This document shows positions 49,585-59,883 of a stretch of 64,000 nt of DNA, piece by piece; position 1 is the stretch's first letter; each line of letters begins with the position of its first letter. The notes below the pieces were generated by a model. That model had not been told where the DNA came from. It made no database searches and saw only the letters and a program-made list of their open reading frames with translations. Origin of the DNA: Flaviflexus sp. Its GTDB lineage: Bacteria > Actinomycetota > Actinomycetes > Actinomycetales > Actinomycetaceae. The stretch covers positions 4,776 to 68,775 of the forward strand of contig JAUNVM010000008.1 of the NCBI GenBank assembly GCA_030537635.1. Direction: 5' to 3'. Made by a program: the position numbers and the translations under genes.

Positions 49585-51966
49585 CTAGGAGCGGCGCTTG
49601 GTGCGCCGAGTGGGCGGCGCGGTGAGCGGATCTTCGGGCCAGGGATGCTTGGGATATCTGCCCCTCATTTCCCCGCGCACCTCACCATAGGCACCGGACC
49701 AGAAGGAGGCGAGGTCGTCGGTGACGGCAAGCGGACGGCCGGCCGGGGAAAGCAGGTGGAGTTGGAGGCGCACGCCCCCGCCAAGAACCGGGGAGGATGT
49801 CATGCCGAAGCATTCTTGGAGTTTGAGCCGGGCGTAGGGCCGCTCAGCATCGTAGTGCACCTTGGCGGTGCCGCCGGCCGGTGAGTTGATGCGGGTGGGC
49901 GCGAGCCGGTCCAGGTCGGGAAGCTGGCGCCAGTCAAGGCGGCGGCGCAGAACCTGGACCAGATCGGCGCGAATAGGCTTGCCGCGCGCCCACTCCATCA
50001 TCTCCGGGGCGAGTTCCTCGGGCGTGAGCGCTCCGGAGGTCTCCCAGCCCTCAACCTTATCGAGGAAGCGTAGCCGGCCGAGCAGATCCTCGGCCTCCTT
50101 CGACCATCCGCCAAGCCGGCCCGCCCGAACATAGTCGGTGAGCAGTCTCATCGCGGCTTCTGGCTCGGGTTCGGTTTCTGATCGGGACAGTTCAATGGCA
50201 CCAAGGCTGCGCACCGCCCATGCCCGGACCCGATCCCCGGAGATGTTGTGAACGGTTCGGGTGGTGACGTGCCCGCACCGTTCGGCATCTTCGAGGGTGA
50301 TGGGAACGGCCTGGCGGATGATGGCATCGGCCTTCCCCACCCCCGTCATATCACCCACCGCGAGAAGCTCCTGCCCGATCAGCGGGGAGCCCTTGGGTAG
50401 GGCGGCGCCGCCGCCGCCGGCGGTGAGATAGGTACCCGAGCGCAGCGCGCTGATTCGGTCGGGGTAGGCAGAGGCGACGATGAGGGCGAGGGCCTCGTCG
50501 GTGCCGACCCGGCCTCGAGTATTCTTCGCCTTCGTGCCGGTCAAGCGCTGAAGCCGGTCGGCCGATTGGACCCACGTGCGGGGCTTCTCCCGCCTGATCT
50601 GCCGCCAGGCGGGGGCGAGGTCGGCGCCGGGGGCGCGCACGTCTTCTTCGAGCAGGGCGCAGATTTCGGCAGCCTGCCGACCACCCACCTCGCCGGCACG
50701 CTCGATGAGGGCGCGGGCGATGCGGGGGTGGGCGGGCGCGGTGGCAATCTTTCGGCCGAGCGCGGTGACCTCCCCATGATCCAGCACCCCCAGATTGTCC
50801 AGGAGCTCGCGGGCCCGCTCGAGGGAGGCGGCCGGCGGGGCGTCTAGCAGGCGCAAATCCTCGATGTGTCCCCAACAGCTGGCCATGAGAACGAAGGGTG
50901 CAAGGTCCGCGGTGGCAAGCTCGGGCAAGGTGTGGGCGTCGAGGCGGGCGTGGCTGACCTGGCTCATGGCGAGGTAGGCGATTCCCGGGGCTTCGCGCCC
51001 GGCGCGGCCAGCCCGCTGGGCGGCCCTGTCTTTGGATTCCATGACGGTGACGAGCGAGCCGATTCCCCGCCGCACATCCATGCGCGGCTCGCGGGCCAGG
51101 CCCGAATCAACCACGGCCCGCACCCCGGGGACAGTGAGGGAAGATTCGGCGATCGAGGTGGCGAGGATGATCCGTTGGGAATCCGAGCCGGCGAGGATCT
51201 GATCTTGGATGTGGGGCGGGACCGAGCCGTGCAGGGGGATCGCGCCGGGCAGCTGCTCGGCCACCCGGTCAATCTCCCAGCGGCCCGGCAAGAAGACGAG
51301 CACGTCCCCGCCGCTGGCCACTGCAGCCTTCCGGGCAAGGGAGGCGATGTGGGCGAGGAAGTCGCGCGATACGCCGCGCTCGGTGAGCGGGGCCGGCCCG
51401 GGGTGGAGGGACAGGTCGACCGGGTGGGAGGTGCCGGTGGCTTCGACGACCGTCCCATCGAGGAGCTGTGCCCACTGGTTAGCGGCGATGGTGGCGGACA
51501 TGGCGATGAGGCGCAGACCGGTGAGGTCGGCAATGTCGAGGAGGAAGGCGGTGGCGAGGTCAATGTCGAGGTGCCGCTCATGCACCTCGTCGAGGATGAC
51601 CCCGCTCACCCCGGGAAGGTCTGGATCGGCGAGCAGGCGGCGCAGCATAACGCCGCCGGTGACAAATTCGATCCGGGTGGACGAAGAGACCTTCCGTTCC
51701 CCGCGCACGGTGAAGCCGGCGGTCTGGCCGACCGGCTCGCCGAGCAGGTGGGCGAGGCGGCGGGCGGCGGCCCGGGCGGCCAACCGGCGCGGCTCAACGA
51801 CGATGATTCGTCCCGATGTCTCGTCGGCAAGCCAGGGCGGAACCAGGGTGGTTTTGCCGGTGCCGGGCGGGGCGGAGAGCACCACCCGCTCGGCGGCCAG
51901 CTTCGTCAGGGAAGCGGCCACCGGCAGGCCGGTGTCCCCGATCCGCTCCAGTAGGGAGGGTGCCAC
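49585..51966 (-). CDS. hrpB: ATP-dependent helicase HrpB
   Basis: A 793-residue DEAH/RHA-type helicase. Walker A APPGTGKTT (residues 32-40), DEVH box at 126-129, SATI, and motif VI QRAGRAGR near 317 are present. The C-terminal HrpB domain holds conserved GGVRLQLHLLSPAGRPLAVTDDLASFW. The GTG at 51966 shares its G with the upstream glutamate dehydrogenase stop (TAGTG), indicating coupled translation. Its cellular role in bacteria is poorly known, probably RNA-linked. Confidence 0.93.
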   Translation of the reverse strand: MAPSLLERIGDTGLPVAASLTKLAAERVVLSAPPGTGKTTLVPPWLADETSGRIIVVEPRRLAARAAARRLAHLLGEPVGQTAGFTVRGERKVSSSTRIEFVTGGVMLRRLLADPDLPGVSGVILDEVHERHLDIDLATAFLLDIADLTGLRLIAMSATIAANQWAQLLDGTVVEATGTSHPVDLSLHPGPAPLTERGVSRDFLAHIASLARKAAVASGGDVLVFLPGRWEIDRVAEQLPGAIPLHGSVPPHIQDQILAGSDSQRIILATSIAESSLTVPGVRAVVDSGLAREPRMDVRRGIGSLVTVMESKDRAAQRAGRAGREAPGIAYLAMSQVSHARLDAHTLPELATADLAPFVLMASCWGHIEDLRLLDAPPAASLERARELLDNLGVLDHGEVTALGRKIATAPAHPRIARALIERAGEVGGRQAAEICALLEEDVRAPGADLAPAWRQIRREKPRTWVQSADRLQRLTGTKAKNTRGRVGTDEALALIVASAYPDRISALRSGTYLTAGGGGAALPKGSPLIGQELLAVGDMTGVGKADAIIRQAVPITLEDAERCGHVTTRTVHNISGDRVRAWAVRSLGAIELSRSETEPEPEAAMRLLTDYVRAGRLGGWSKEAEDLLGRLRFLDKVEGWETSGALTPEELAPEMMEWARGKPIRADLVQVLRRRLDWRQLPDLDRLAPTRINSPAGGTAKVHYDAERPYARLKLQECFGMTSSPVLGGGVRLQLHLLSPAGRPLAVTDDLASFWSGAYGEVRGEMRGRYPKHPWPEDPLTAPPTRRTKRRS

Positions 51967-54900
51967 TATTGGGCGAGATTGCGCAGCGAGCGCAGCATGA
52001 CCGAGATCGGGGCGAGCGGGGTTTCCTCGAGGGCGTGCAGGCGCTCGAGGAAGGAGTCAACTCGTTCGATCTCCTCGGCATTGGCTTCCAGCCAGGCCTC
52101 GACCGGATTCTTGCCGCCCGTGTCGATCGCATCCTTTGTCATTTCCGACAGGGCCGCATAGGCGTCGCCGCGGGCCGCGGTGCGGGACATGGCCTGCCAG
52201 AAGTTCGTGGCCGGGAGCTCCGAGATGAGAGTGAGCAGCTCATCGAAGCGGAAGCGTTCGCCGAGCTGGGAGTAGACGTGGAAGACCTCGTCAACATCCC
52301 GGCAGGTCTGCTCGGAGACCCGCACCGCGTCGAGAATCGAGTAGGAGTCGAGCAGGCCTTGGGCCCACAGCGCGGATTCGGGATCGAGTCCGATCTCCTC
52401 GAGGGCGGCCACGGCCTCCTCGTGGCGGCGCAGATCCTCCCCAACGAGAGCATCGCCCACGCGAGGTGCCCACGAATCCACTGCCGGCTTGAATCGCTCG
52501 ATCGCGGCCCCGATGTCGGTGAGGTCGATGCGGGACTGGAGCAGCCAGCGCACCGAGCGGTCGAGCACCTGCCGGTGGGCGAGGTACAGGTCCGACTGGT
52601 CGGCGAGATCGATCTTGCCATCGAGCTGTTCCAGCATCCGCCCGAACTCCGGGGCGGAGAACACCTCCTCGGCGACGAGGAAGGCGCGCACCACATCCGG
52701 CACGGGGGCCGCGGTTTCCTCGGCTGCCCGGAAGACGAAGGTGATGCCACCGGCATTGACCACGTGGTTGACGAGCCGGTTGATGATGATCTCGCGGCGC
52801 AACGGATGATCGCCCAGGCCCTCGGCAGCCTTGCCATGTCTCATGGCGGGCGGGAAGTACTCGGTGAGCAGGTCCGCACACCAGTCCATGTCCGGCAGGT
52901 CGCTGGCGGCCAGAATGTCCTTGAGCGCAAGCTTCATGTAGGCGACGAGGATCGCGAACTCGGGGGTGGTCAGGCCCTCGCCTCGGCCTGAACGGTCCGC
53001 AAGCTCGCCGTCCGAGGGCAGGAATTCGAGCTCCCGGTCCAGTCCGGCATGCTCCTCCAGCCAGGTGAGCAGGCGGCGGTGCGAGCCGAGCATGGGAACG
53101 GCGCGGGCATGAGCATTGGCGAGCAGCAGATTCTGATCGTAGTTATTGGTGAGCACCTGGGCGGCCACATCATCGGTCATGGAATGCAGAAGCTCATTGC
53201 GTTCCTTGAGCGTCATGTCGCCCCGGCGCACCAGCTCGGAGAGGTGGATCTTGATGTTGACCTCGTGATCGGAGGTGTCCACGCCGGCCGAGTTGTCGAT
53301 CGCGTCAGTGTTGATGATGACGCCGTTCTTCGCGGCCTCGATGCGGCCGCGCTGGGTGGCGCCCAGGTTGCCGCCCTCAACGACGACGCGAGCCCTCAGG
53401 TCTTCGCCGTTGATCCGGATCGGATCATTGGCCTTGTCCCCCACCTCTCCGTTCGTCTCGTCAGCGGACTTGATGTAGGTGCCGACCCCGCCGTTGAAAA
53501 GAAGGTCAACCGGGGCGGTGAGCACCGCCCGGATCATCTCCTGCGGGGTGAGCGAGGCGCCCTCCTCCAAGCTAAACCGCTCCGCCATCTCCCGTGTCAC
53601 GGTGATGGCCTTGGCGGTGCGGGGGAAGACCCCGCCGCCGGGGGAGATGAGCTCGGGATTGTAGTCGGCCCACGAGGAGCGCGGCAGGTCGAACAGGCGC
53701 TTGCGTTCTTCCCAGCTCGCCGCAGCATCCGGGTTCGGATCGATGAAGACGTGCCGGTGATCGAAGGCACCCACGAGGCGGATGTGCTTGGACAGCAGCA
53801 TGCCATTGCCGAACACGTCCCCGGACATGTCCCCGATGCCACACGCGGTGAAGTCCTCGGACTGGGAGTCAATGCCGAGCTCGCGCAGATGAGCCTTCGT
53901 CGACTCCCACGCACCCCGGGCGGTGATGCCCATGCCCTTGTGGTCATAGCCGGCAGAGCCACCGGAAGCGAAGGCGTCATCGAGCCAGAAGCCGTGGCTT
54001 TGCGCCACCGCATTGGCGTCATCGGAGAACTTCGCCGTGCCCTTATCGGCGGCCACCACGAGATAGGTGTCATCCTCGTCGTGGCGCACCACCCGGGCCG
54101 GAGGAACAACCTCGCCATCCACAAGATTGTCAGTGACCGATAGCAGGGCGGTGATGAAGTCGAGGTAGGCGCCCTTGCCCTCGGCTGCCCACGCGTCGCG
54201 ATCCTTGGCCGGATCCGGCAACTGCTTGGGGAAGAAGCCGCCCTTGGAGCCGGTGGGCACGATAACGGCATTCTTTACCATCTGGGCCTTGACGAGGCCG
54301 AGCACCTCGGTGCGGAAGTCCTCGCGCCGATCCGACCAGCGCAGACCGCCGCGCGCCACCATACCAAAACGCAGGTGCACACCCTCCAGGCGCGGGGAAT
54401 ACACCCAGATCTCCCACATGGGTCGGGGCTCGGGAAGCATGGGAATCTCGCGGGGCGCCAGCTTGTAGGCCATGGCCCCGTTCTCCCCGGTGTAGATGTT
54501 CGTCCGGTAGCAGGCGCGAATGACGGAGAGGAACCAGCGCAGGATCCGCTCCTGATCGAGGGAGGCCACCTCGGCCAGCTGGGCCTCGATCGCCTCGACC
54601 GCCTTGGCGGTGGCGGCCCGGCGCTCCTCGCCCGCGCTCACCCCATCATCAAACCGCTCCGGATCGAACTTCAGCGCCACGAGGTCCACAAGCTCTCGGG
54701 CAATCTTCGGATTGTCCCGCAGCGTCGTCACCATGTACGTCTTCGAATAATTGGCCCCGCCCTGGCGGATGTAGGCGCCGAGCGAGCGAAGAATCGCGGC
54801 CTCCCGCCAGGTCATGTCCGCGGCCAGAATAAGCCCGGCGTAGCCATCGGATTCCGCCGTGCCCTCAAGGGCGGCCAGCAGGCCGTCTTGGAAGCGCTCG

Positions 54901-56627
54901 CGGGCCGAGGGGGATTCCCACACCTCGGGCGAGGCGGCCTGAAGACCAAAGTCGATGATGTTGACGATGCCCTCGGGACCAACCACCTCATAGGGGCGTT
55001 CGTCGATGACCTTGAGCCCCAGGTGGGTGAAGAGGGGAAGGATGTCGGTCAGCGCCGGGCGGGTGCGCGCGTACAGCTTGAGCCGACGGGTGTGACCGGG
55101 GCTGGAGGGCAACCGGTAGAGGTTGAGTCGCACCCCGGTCAGTCCCGTGGCGAGCAGCGCGTCGGTGACGGCCACCCGGGGCGTGAATGCCGCCTTGTAT
55201 CCCTGCGGGAAGGCGTGCCCAAAGCTGATGAGGCTCGCGGCCTTCGCCTCGCCCACCTCGGCGAGCGCGGCCATCTCGAAGTCCTCTTCCCAGTTGCGCA
55301 CGGCCTGTTGGATATCGTGCTGCAGTTCGGCCTCATCCACCTCGCACACCAGGTCGGGACCGCGCAAAATGTAGTGCAGCTGGGCGAGGGTGGCTTCCGT
55401 GACCCGGGTGGCATATTCGACGTCGGTGGCATTGAAGGCCTCGCGGAGAATGGCCTCGATGCTCATGCGGACCTTCGTGTTGTACTGGTCGCGCGGGGTG
55501 ACGACGAGGGCGGAAACGGAGCGATCGTAGGCATCGCGGGTGATAAACACGCGGGTGGAGTGCCGGTCCCTCATCTGCACGAGAATCATTGCGGTCTGTG
55601 CCAGCTGACTGGGGGCAGCCTGGAAGAGCAGGTCGCGCGGGTAGGTTTCCAGGGTTTCCAGCAGGTCCCTGCCGGTATGCGAATCCGGGGCGACATCGAG
55701 AATGTCGAATACCTCGGAGGTGATGACCCGCAGATAGGGAATGTTGACGACCGAGCGCTGGTAGGCGGTCGAGGTGAACAGGCCGAGGAACCGATATTCG
55801 GCCTCATCGGCGCGCACCGCCACGACATCACAGTAGGCAATCCGGCGCACCGTTGAACGCCAGGAGGCCTTGGTAACGAGCACATCCGGTCCGTCGATTC
55901 CGCGGCCGGGAATATCGATGGCATCTAACCGGTGGTCCTCGGTGAGCAGACCGAGGCGGGAATCCTCGGCGAGGCGCAGCTCGCCGTCCACGATGTCAAA
56001 GCGCAGCGCGCCCAGCAGGGTGAAGTTGCCATCTCCCAGCCAGGTGAGCAGCTCGGCGGTTTCCCCCTCGGAGGCGGCGGCCGCCTTGGCCATCAGCTCC
56101 AGCATCGCATCCCAGTCGCCCACGGCGCGGGACACGTCGTCGATGACGTCGGCGATCCGGGCGGCCACGTTCTTTTCCTCCGCGCCGTCCGCCATCCGCT
56201 CGGTTTCCAGGCAGATCCATGATTCGCGCGGGCCGTCCTTCTCCCCGCACACCCCGGCTTCCATAATCGGGTGGATAACGGCGTGAATGCGGTGGCCAGC
56301 CAGGCGCACCGCTCCCTCCACTGAGTCCACGAGGAACGGCATATCCTCGGCCACGCACTGGACGATGGTGCGCGAGCGAGCCCACCCATCCTCATCAACC
56401 GTGGGGGTGAATACCTGCACGGCGGGCTCACCGCCGCGATTCGTGGCGAGCTCGACGTGCCGGGCCACGAGCCCGAGCAGGTCCTCCGGGGCCAGCTCAT
56501 CGCGGTATTCGGGAACTGCGGAGTCGATGTATTGACTGATGAGTTCTCGGGTGATCGGCAGATTCGATTTCTCGGCCAAAGCGGCGGCATCGTCGATGAG
56601 ATGGGCGTGATCTGGCTGAACTGCCAC
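51966..56627 (-). CDS. NAD-dependent glutamate dehydrogenase, 180-kDa class
   Basis: A 1553-residue enzyme (EC 1.4.1.2 class) that oxidatively deaminates glutamate to 2-oxoglutarate and ammonia. The N-terminal half holds ACT-like regulatory repeats. The central catalytic part is seen as MVARGGLRWSDRREDFRTE and MVKNAVIVPTGSKGGFFPK, with the NAD region GIGDMSGDVFGNGMLLS and HVFIDPNPD. A long helical C-terminal domain closes it. The GTG at 56627 is chosen because AAGGAGG lies 5 bases upstream; the open frame continues 27 codons further but is not convincing. hrpB follows with a one-base overlap. Confidence 0.95.
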   Translation of the reverse strand: MAVQPDHAHLIDDAAALAEKSNLPITRELISQYIDSAVPEYRDELAPEDLLGLVARHVELATNRGGEPAVQVFTPTVDEDGWARSRTIVQCVAEDMPFLVDSVEGAVRLAGHRIHAVIHPIMEAGVCGEKDGPRESWICLETERMADGAEEKNVAARIADVIDDVSRAVGDWDAMLELMAKAAAASEGETAELLTWLGDGNFTLLGALRFDIVDGELRLAEDSRLGLLTEDHRLDAIDIPGRGIDGPDVLVTKASWRSTVRRIAYCDVVAVRADEAEYRFLGLFTSTAYQRSVVNIPYLRVITSEVFDILDVAPDSHTGRDLLETLETYPRDLLFQAAPSQLAQTAMILVQMRDRHSTRVFITRDAYDRSVSALVVTPRDQYNTKVRMSIEAILREAFNATDVEYATRVTEATLAQLHYILRGPDLVCEVDEAELQHDIQQAVRNWEEDFEMAALAEVGEAKAASLISFGHAFPQGYKAAFTPRVAVTDALLATGLTGVRLNLYRLPSSPGHTRRLKLYARTRPALTDILPLFTHLGLKVIDERPYEVVGPEGIVNIIDFGLQAASPEVWESPSARERFQDGLLAALEGTAESDGYAGLILAADMTWREAAILRSLGAYIRQGGANYSKTYMVTTLRDNPKIARELVDLVALKFDPERFDDGVSAGEERRAATAKAVEAIEAQLAEVASLDQERILRWFLSVIRACYRTNIYTGENGAMAYKLAPREIPMLPEPRPMWEIWVYSPRLEGVHLRFGMVARGGLRWSDRREDFRTEVLGLVKAQMVKNAVIVPTGSKGGFFPKQLPDPAKDRDAWAAEGKGAYLDFITALLSVTDNLVDGEVVPPARVVRHDEDDTYLVVAADKGTAKFSDDANAVAQSHGFWLDDAFASGGSAGYDHKGMGITARGAWESTKAHLRELGIDSQSEDFTACGIGDMSGDVFGNGMLLSKHIRLVGAFDHRHVFIDPNPDAAASWEERKRLFDLPRSSWADYNPELISPGGGVFPRTAKAITVTREMAERFSLEEGASLTPQEMIRAVLTAPVDLLFNGGVGTYIKSADETNGEVGDKANDPIRINGEDLRARVVVEGGNLGATQRGRIEAAKNGVIINTDAIDNSAGVDTSDHEVNIKIHLSELVRRGDMTLKERNELLHSMTDDVAAQVLTNNYDQNLLLANAHARAVPMLGSHRRLLTWLEEHAGLDRELEFLPSDGELADRSGRGEGLTTPEFAILVAYMKLALKDILAASDLPDMDWCADLLTEYFPPAMRHGKAAEGLGDHPLRREIIINRLVNHVVNAGGITFVFRAAEETAAPVPDVVRAFLVAEEVFSAPEFGRMLEQLDGKIDLADQSDLYLAHRQVLDRSVRWLLQSRIDLTDIGAAIERFKPAVDSWAPRVGDALVGEDLRRHEEAVAALEEIGLDPESALWAQGLLDSYSILDAVRVSEQTCRDVDEVFHVYSQLGERFRFDELLTLISELPATNFWQAMSRTAARGDAYAALSEMTKDAIDTGGKNPVEAWLEANAEEIERVDSFLERLHALEETPLAPISVMLRSLRNLAQ

Positions 56628-56736
56628 GGGTCCCTCCTTGAGAATTGCGATACTCCTCAAGCCTATTGATTGACGAAAGAAAAGTCCCGCGAACGCCCGA
56701 AAATCCACAGACAGAAAAAGCCACTAGGCTGGAGCT

Positions 56737-57261
56737 ATGAATATTGAGCTGGCTCACGTAGACATCACCACACTCAACGTTGACGCCATCGTGAATGCCG
56801 CGAATTCATCGCTCCTGGGTGGCGGCGGCGTCGATGGCGCCATTCACCGCGCTGCGGGCCCGGAGCTCCTCGCCGCCTGCCAGGAGCTGCGAGCGGACCT
56901 GCCGGATGGACTGCCGGTCGGCGAGGCGGTGGCCACCGCGGGATTCAATCTGCCCGCCCGGTACGTCATCCACACTGTTGGCCCCAACCGGCACGCCGGG
57001 CAGACCGATCCCGCCATGCTCTCCTCTTGTTTCACCGCCAGCTTGGCGCTCGCCGAGGATCTCGGCCTCACCACCATCGCCTTTCCCGCGATTTCCGCCG
57101 GCGTATACGGCTGGGATGCGGCGGATGTGGCCCGGATCGGCCTCACCGCCCTCGCCGCGCACGACGGCAATCTCGATACCGCCACCGTCGCCCTCTTCTC
57201 CGGAAGCGCCCTCGACGTCTGGACGGAACAGGCCCGCCGCCTCGGCATCACCACAAACTAG
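56737..57261 (+). CDS. Macro-domain ADP-ribose/O-acetyl-ADP-ribose hydrolase
   Basis: A 174-residue single macro domain. The signature [23 protein letters not shown] binds the distal ribose, and [15 protein letters not shown] forms the phosphate loop, as in the YmdB/MacroD type that deacetylates O-acetyl-ADP-ribose or removes mono-ADP-ribose. TAGGCT lies 6 bases before the ATG, suggesting a leaderless message. Divergent from the glutamate dehydrogenase gene. Confidence 0.93.
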   Translation: MNIELAHVDITTLNVDAIVNAANSSLLGGGGVDGAIHRAAGPELLAACQELRADLPDGLPVGEAVATAGFNLPARYVIHTVGPNRHAGQTDPAMLSSCFTASLALAEDLGLTTIAFPAISAGVYGWDAADVARIGLTALAAHDGNLDTATVALFSGSALDVWTEQARRLGITTN

Positions 57262-57391
57262 CTAATCCGCAGCGGGCGATACGCCTAGCACACCCACGTA
57301 GCCACCATTTCAGCACATAGCGGTCGATTTTGTATTGCCTTGGTGACAGGGGGATTGATCCACTGCGCCCTATCCGGGGTAGGTTGGTGGT

Positions 57392-58441
57392 GTGGATGAC
57401 ATTGTGACGTGGGCAGTGAAGGCTGCCGGGGAGCACCCCCGGCTGACCGGTGCCGCGATCACGGCATCCGAGCGTTGGCTCGACATCCTCCTGCCCTCGG
57501 GCGCCTTCCTTCAGGTCTCCCCGCACCGGCACGTGACGGAGGATATGCCGGAGCGCAAGCGCCGCAAGGCCCTCTTCTCGGCGATTGACCGGGAGATCAT
57601 GATGCACTCGGCGGGCGGGGACGTCGATCTCGATTCCCTCATCCCCGTCCTGCATAATGCTCGCACGCTGCTCTCGGAGGAATTCTGGCCCCCGGCCCGG
57701 CAGCTGTTCTCCCTACCCATCTCCCGCTTCCTTGCCGTCACCTTGGCAAGCCCCGACGGCATCTGTGTCACCCAGGCCCAGCTCGACCGCGCCGGGATTG
57801 ACGATAATCATGGGTTGCTGGCTCAGGGGCTGAGCCGCATGGCGGCGGCGACCAGCCTCGGCCACGTGGCCTCCGGGGACCTGCCGGGGGTGTTCGAGGT
57901 ATCCACGGATGGACCCTATGACACGTCGTGGCTTATTTCCCGCGAGTTTGTTGGCCAGTTGACAACCAGCCTGCAGGAGGGGGCGGGGGTGACCGGCGAG
58001 GTGCTCTACCTGCCGGCCCGCCACGACCAGCTCTATACGACGTCAACCACGAATCCGGCGCTTGGTGAGGCGCTGGAAACCCTTGCCTTTGGCGACCTCT
58101 ACCCCTTCCCGCTCCTCATCTCCACCGAGCGGGTGACCGAATGGACCCACCCGGCAATCGCCCATGACCTCGCCGAATGGGAGGTCGCCCAATACGATCA
58201 GCAGTCCGCCTATTTGAAGGCGATGATGAGGGGCACCCACGTGGGCATGGCCCGGGCCGATGCCGGGGATACTCTCACCGATGTCACCGCTTCGGGCTGT
58301 TATCCGGGCACCGACCTGTTCACCTACCACGGGAAGCTGCACTCGTTTAACGATTACGAGGGCACCGGCCTCACCATCGAGGTCGATACGGACCTGTGGC
58401 CGCGCCGGTATTGGGTGACGGTTCCCGGTCAGGGCGCCTAG
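57392..58441 (+). CDS. Conserved-looking cytoplasmic protein, unknown function
   Basis: A 349-residue soluble protein without signal peptide or helices. It has mixed composition with no recognised catalytic motif; segments such as LDILLPSGAFLQVSPHRH, LLAQGLSRMAAATSL and LYLPARHDQLYTT give the impression of a YtpQ/DUF1444-like arrangement, which I cannot confirm. TAGGTT lies 6 bases before the GTG start, so the message is probably leaderless. The GH13 gene follows 17 bases after its stop with its own -10-like box. Confidence 0.7.
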   Translation: MDDIVTWAVKAAGEHPRLTGAAITASERWLDILLPSGAFLQVSPHRHVTEDMPERKRRKALFSAIDREIMMHSAGGDVDLDSLIPVLHNARTLLSEEFWPPARQLFSLPISRFLAVTLASPDGICVTQAQLDRAGIDDNHGLLAQGLSRMAAATSLGHVASGDLPGVFEVSTDGPYDTSWLISREFVGQLTTSLQEGAGVTGEVLYLPARHDQLYTTSTTNPALGEALETLAFGDLYPFPLLISTERVTEWTHPAIAHDLAEWEVAQYDQQSAYLKAMMRGTHVGMARADAGDTLTDVTASGCYPGTDLFTYHGKLHSFNDYEGTGLTIEVDTDLWPRRYWVTVPGQGA

Positions 58442-58458
58442 CGAGGATAATGGGAGGC

Positions 58459-59646
58459 ATGACCCCCTCCGTCATCTACCAGATTTATCCCCTCGGCGCG
58501 GTTGGCGCCCCCATCCGCGACTGGACCGATCCTCATCCCGAGAAGCATCGACTTCGCCGCCTTGAGCCATGGCTCGATCACGCGGCCACCCTGGCCAACA
58601 CGTTGCTGCTCGGCCCGATCTTCGCCTCGGCCACCCACGGCTATGACACCCTCGACCACTACCGCCTCGATCCCCGGCTGGGGGATGAGGGGGATCTGGA
58701 GTGGCTGTTTGCCGCCTGCCGCGAGCGCGGCCTCACCCTCATCCTCGACGGCGTATTCAATCACGTGGCTAAGGATCATCCGCTGGCGGAGATGGCGGCG
58801 CGCGATGAGCAGGGCAATCCGCGCGCCTTCGAGGGTCACGAGGCTCTCCTCGAACTCGATCACACGCGTGAGGACGTGGCGCAGGAGATCGTGAAGATCA
58901 TGTGCCACTGGTTGGATCGGGGGATCGGGGGATGGCGGCTGGATGCCGCCTACCGGATTGCGCCGGAGCGGTGGGGAAAGATCGCCGCCATGGTCCGCGA
59001 ACGCCACCCGGATGCCTGGCTGGAAGGCGAGGTCATCCACGGCGACTATCCGGCCTACTGCGCCCCCGGTCGACTGGACTCGGTCACCCAGTATGAGCTG
59101 TGGAAGGCGATCTGGTCCTCGCTCAAGGACGGCAATCTCTTCGAGCTGGACTGGAACCTCAAACGGCACGGCGAATTTCTCGACACCTTTATTCCCCAGA
59201 CCTTTATCGGCAATCACGACGTGGAGCGAATCGCCTCCACCCTCGGGGATTCCGGCGCCGCCCTCGCCGCCCTCATCCTCGCCACGGTGGGCGGGATTCC
59301 GTCGATCTACGCGGGCGATGAATTTGCCTTCCGCGGGGTCAAGGCCGAGGGCTTTGCCGCCGATGATCCGCTGCGGCCCAAGCTGCCGGGCACTCCCGAA
59401 GAAGCGATCGTCTCTCCGGCCGCGCAGACCATGTGGGAGGTCTATCAGTGGCTGGCCCACCTGCGCACCTCGCGCCCCTGGCTGACTTCCGCACGCACGG
59501 AGATGATCGAGCTGGAGAACACCGCCTGCACCTACCGCACCCGTGGCGAGGGCGGGGAGTTAACCGTCACCATCGACCTGGAGGCCCCGAGCGCAACCGT
59601 GAGCGAGGGCGGTCAGGACATCTGGCATCTGCCCGCGCTTGACTGA
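58459..59646 (+). CDS. GH13 alpha-amylase family glycosidase (short form)
   Basis: A 395-residue (beta/alpha)8 enzyme without extra domains at the N-terminus. The four GH13 regions are visible: LILDGVFNHVA (I), GGWRLDAAYRI with the nucleophile Asp (II), LEGEVIHGDY with the acid Glu (III), and FIGNHDVERIAS with the transition-state Asp (IV). It should hydrolyse or transfer alpha-glucosidic bonds in the cytoplasm. The ATG at 58459 is preferred since GATAAT lies 7 bases upstream; an ATG at 58450 is possible. It may serve the carbohydrate importer at 32-36 kb, though this is inference. Confidence 0.88.
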   Translation: MTPSVIYQIYPLGAVGAPIRDWTDPHPEKHRLRRLEPWLDHAATLANTLLLGPIFASATHGYDTLDHYRLDPRLGDEGDLEWLFAACRERGLTLILDGVFNHVAKDHPLAEMAARDEQGNPRAFEGHEALLELDHTREDVAQEIVKIMCHWLDRGIGGWRLDAAYRIAPERWGKIAAMVRERHPDAWLEGEVIHGDYPAYCAPGRLDSVTQYELWKAIWSSLKDGNLFELDWNLKRHGEFLDTFIPQTFIGNHDVERIASTLGDSGAALAALILATVGGIPSIYAGDEFAFRGVKAEGFAADDPLRPKLPGTPEEAIVSPAAQTMWEVYQWLAHLRTSRPWLTSARTEMIELENTACTYRTRGEGGELTVTIDLEAPSATVSEGGQDIWHLPALD

Positions 59647-59669
59647 AAGACACTTGTAAGATCCGGTGG

Positions 59670-59700
59670 ACCTTGAAAAAAGGCCGATTTCTTTCAAGGT
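59670..59700 (+). terminator. Weak hairpin after GH13 gene
   Basis: A 9-bp stem (59670-59678 with 59692-59700, ACCTTGAAA/TTTCAAGGT) and a 13-base loop, 23 bases after the stop. Confidence 0.4.
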
Positions 59701-59883
59701 TACGTCGCTTTTACGCTGAATTGCGCCATGTAAACCGTGTGCGTGACCGCCAATCTCTCCCCTCCCGCCACCGGGAAGGGCCAGCGCGCATGTTCTCAAC
59801 AACCGCATCTCACCACGCTCTTCACTCCCCCTCCCGCATTAGCCGCACCCACCCGCGGAGGAGATCATGGGCGGCGGCGTGCG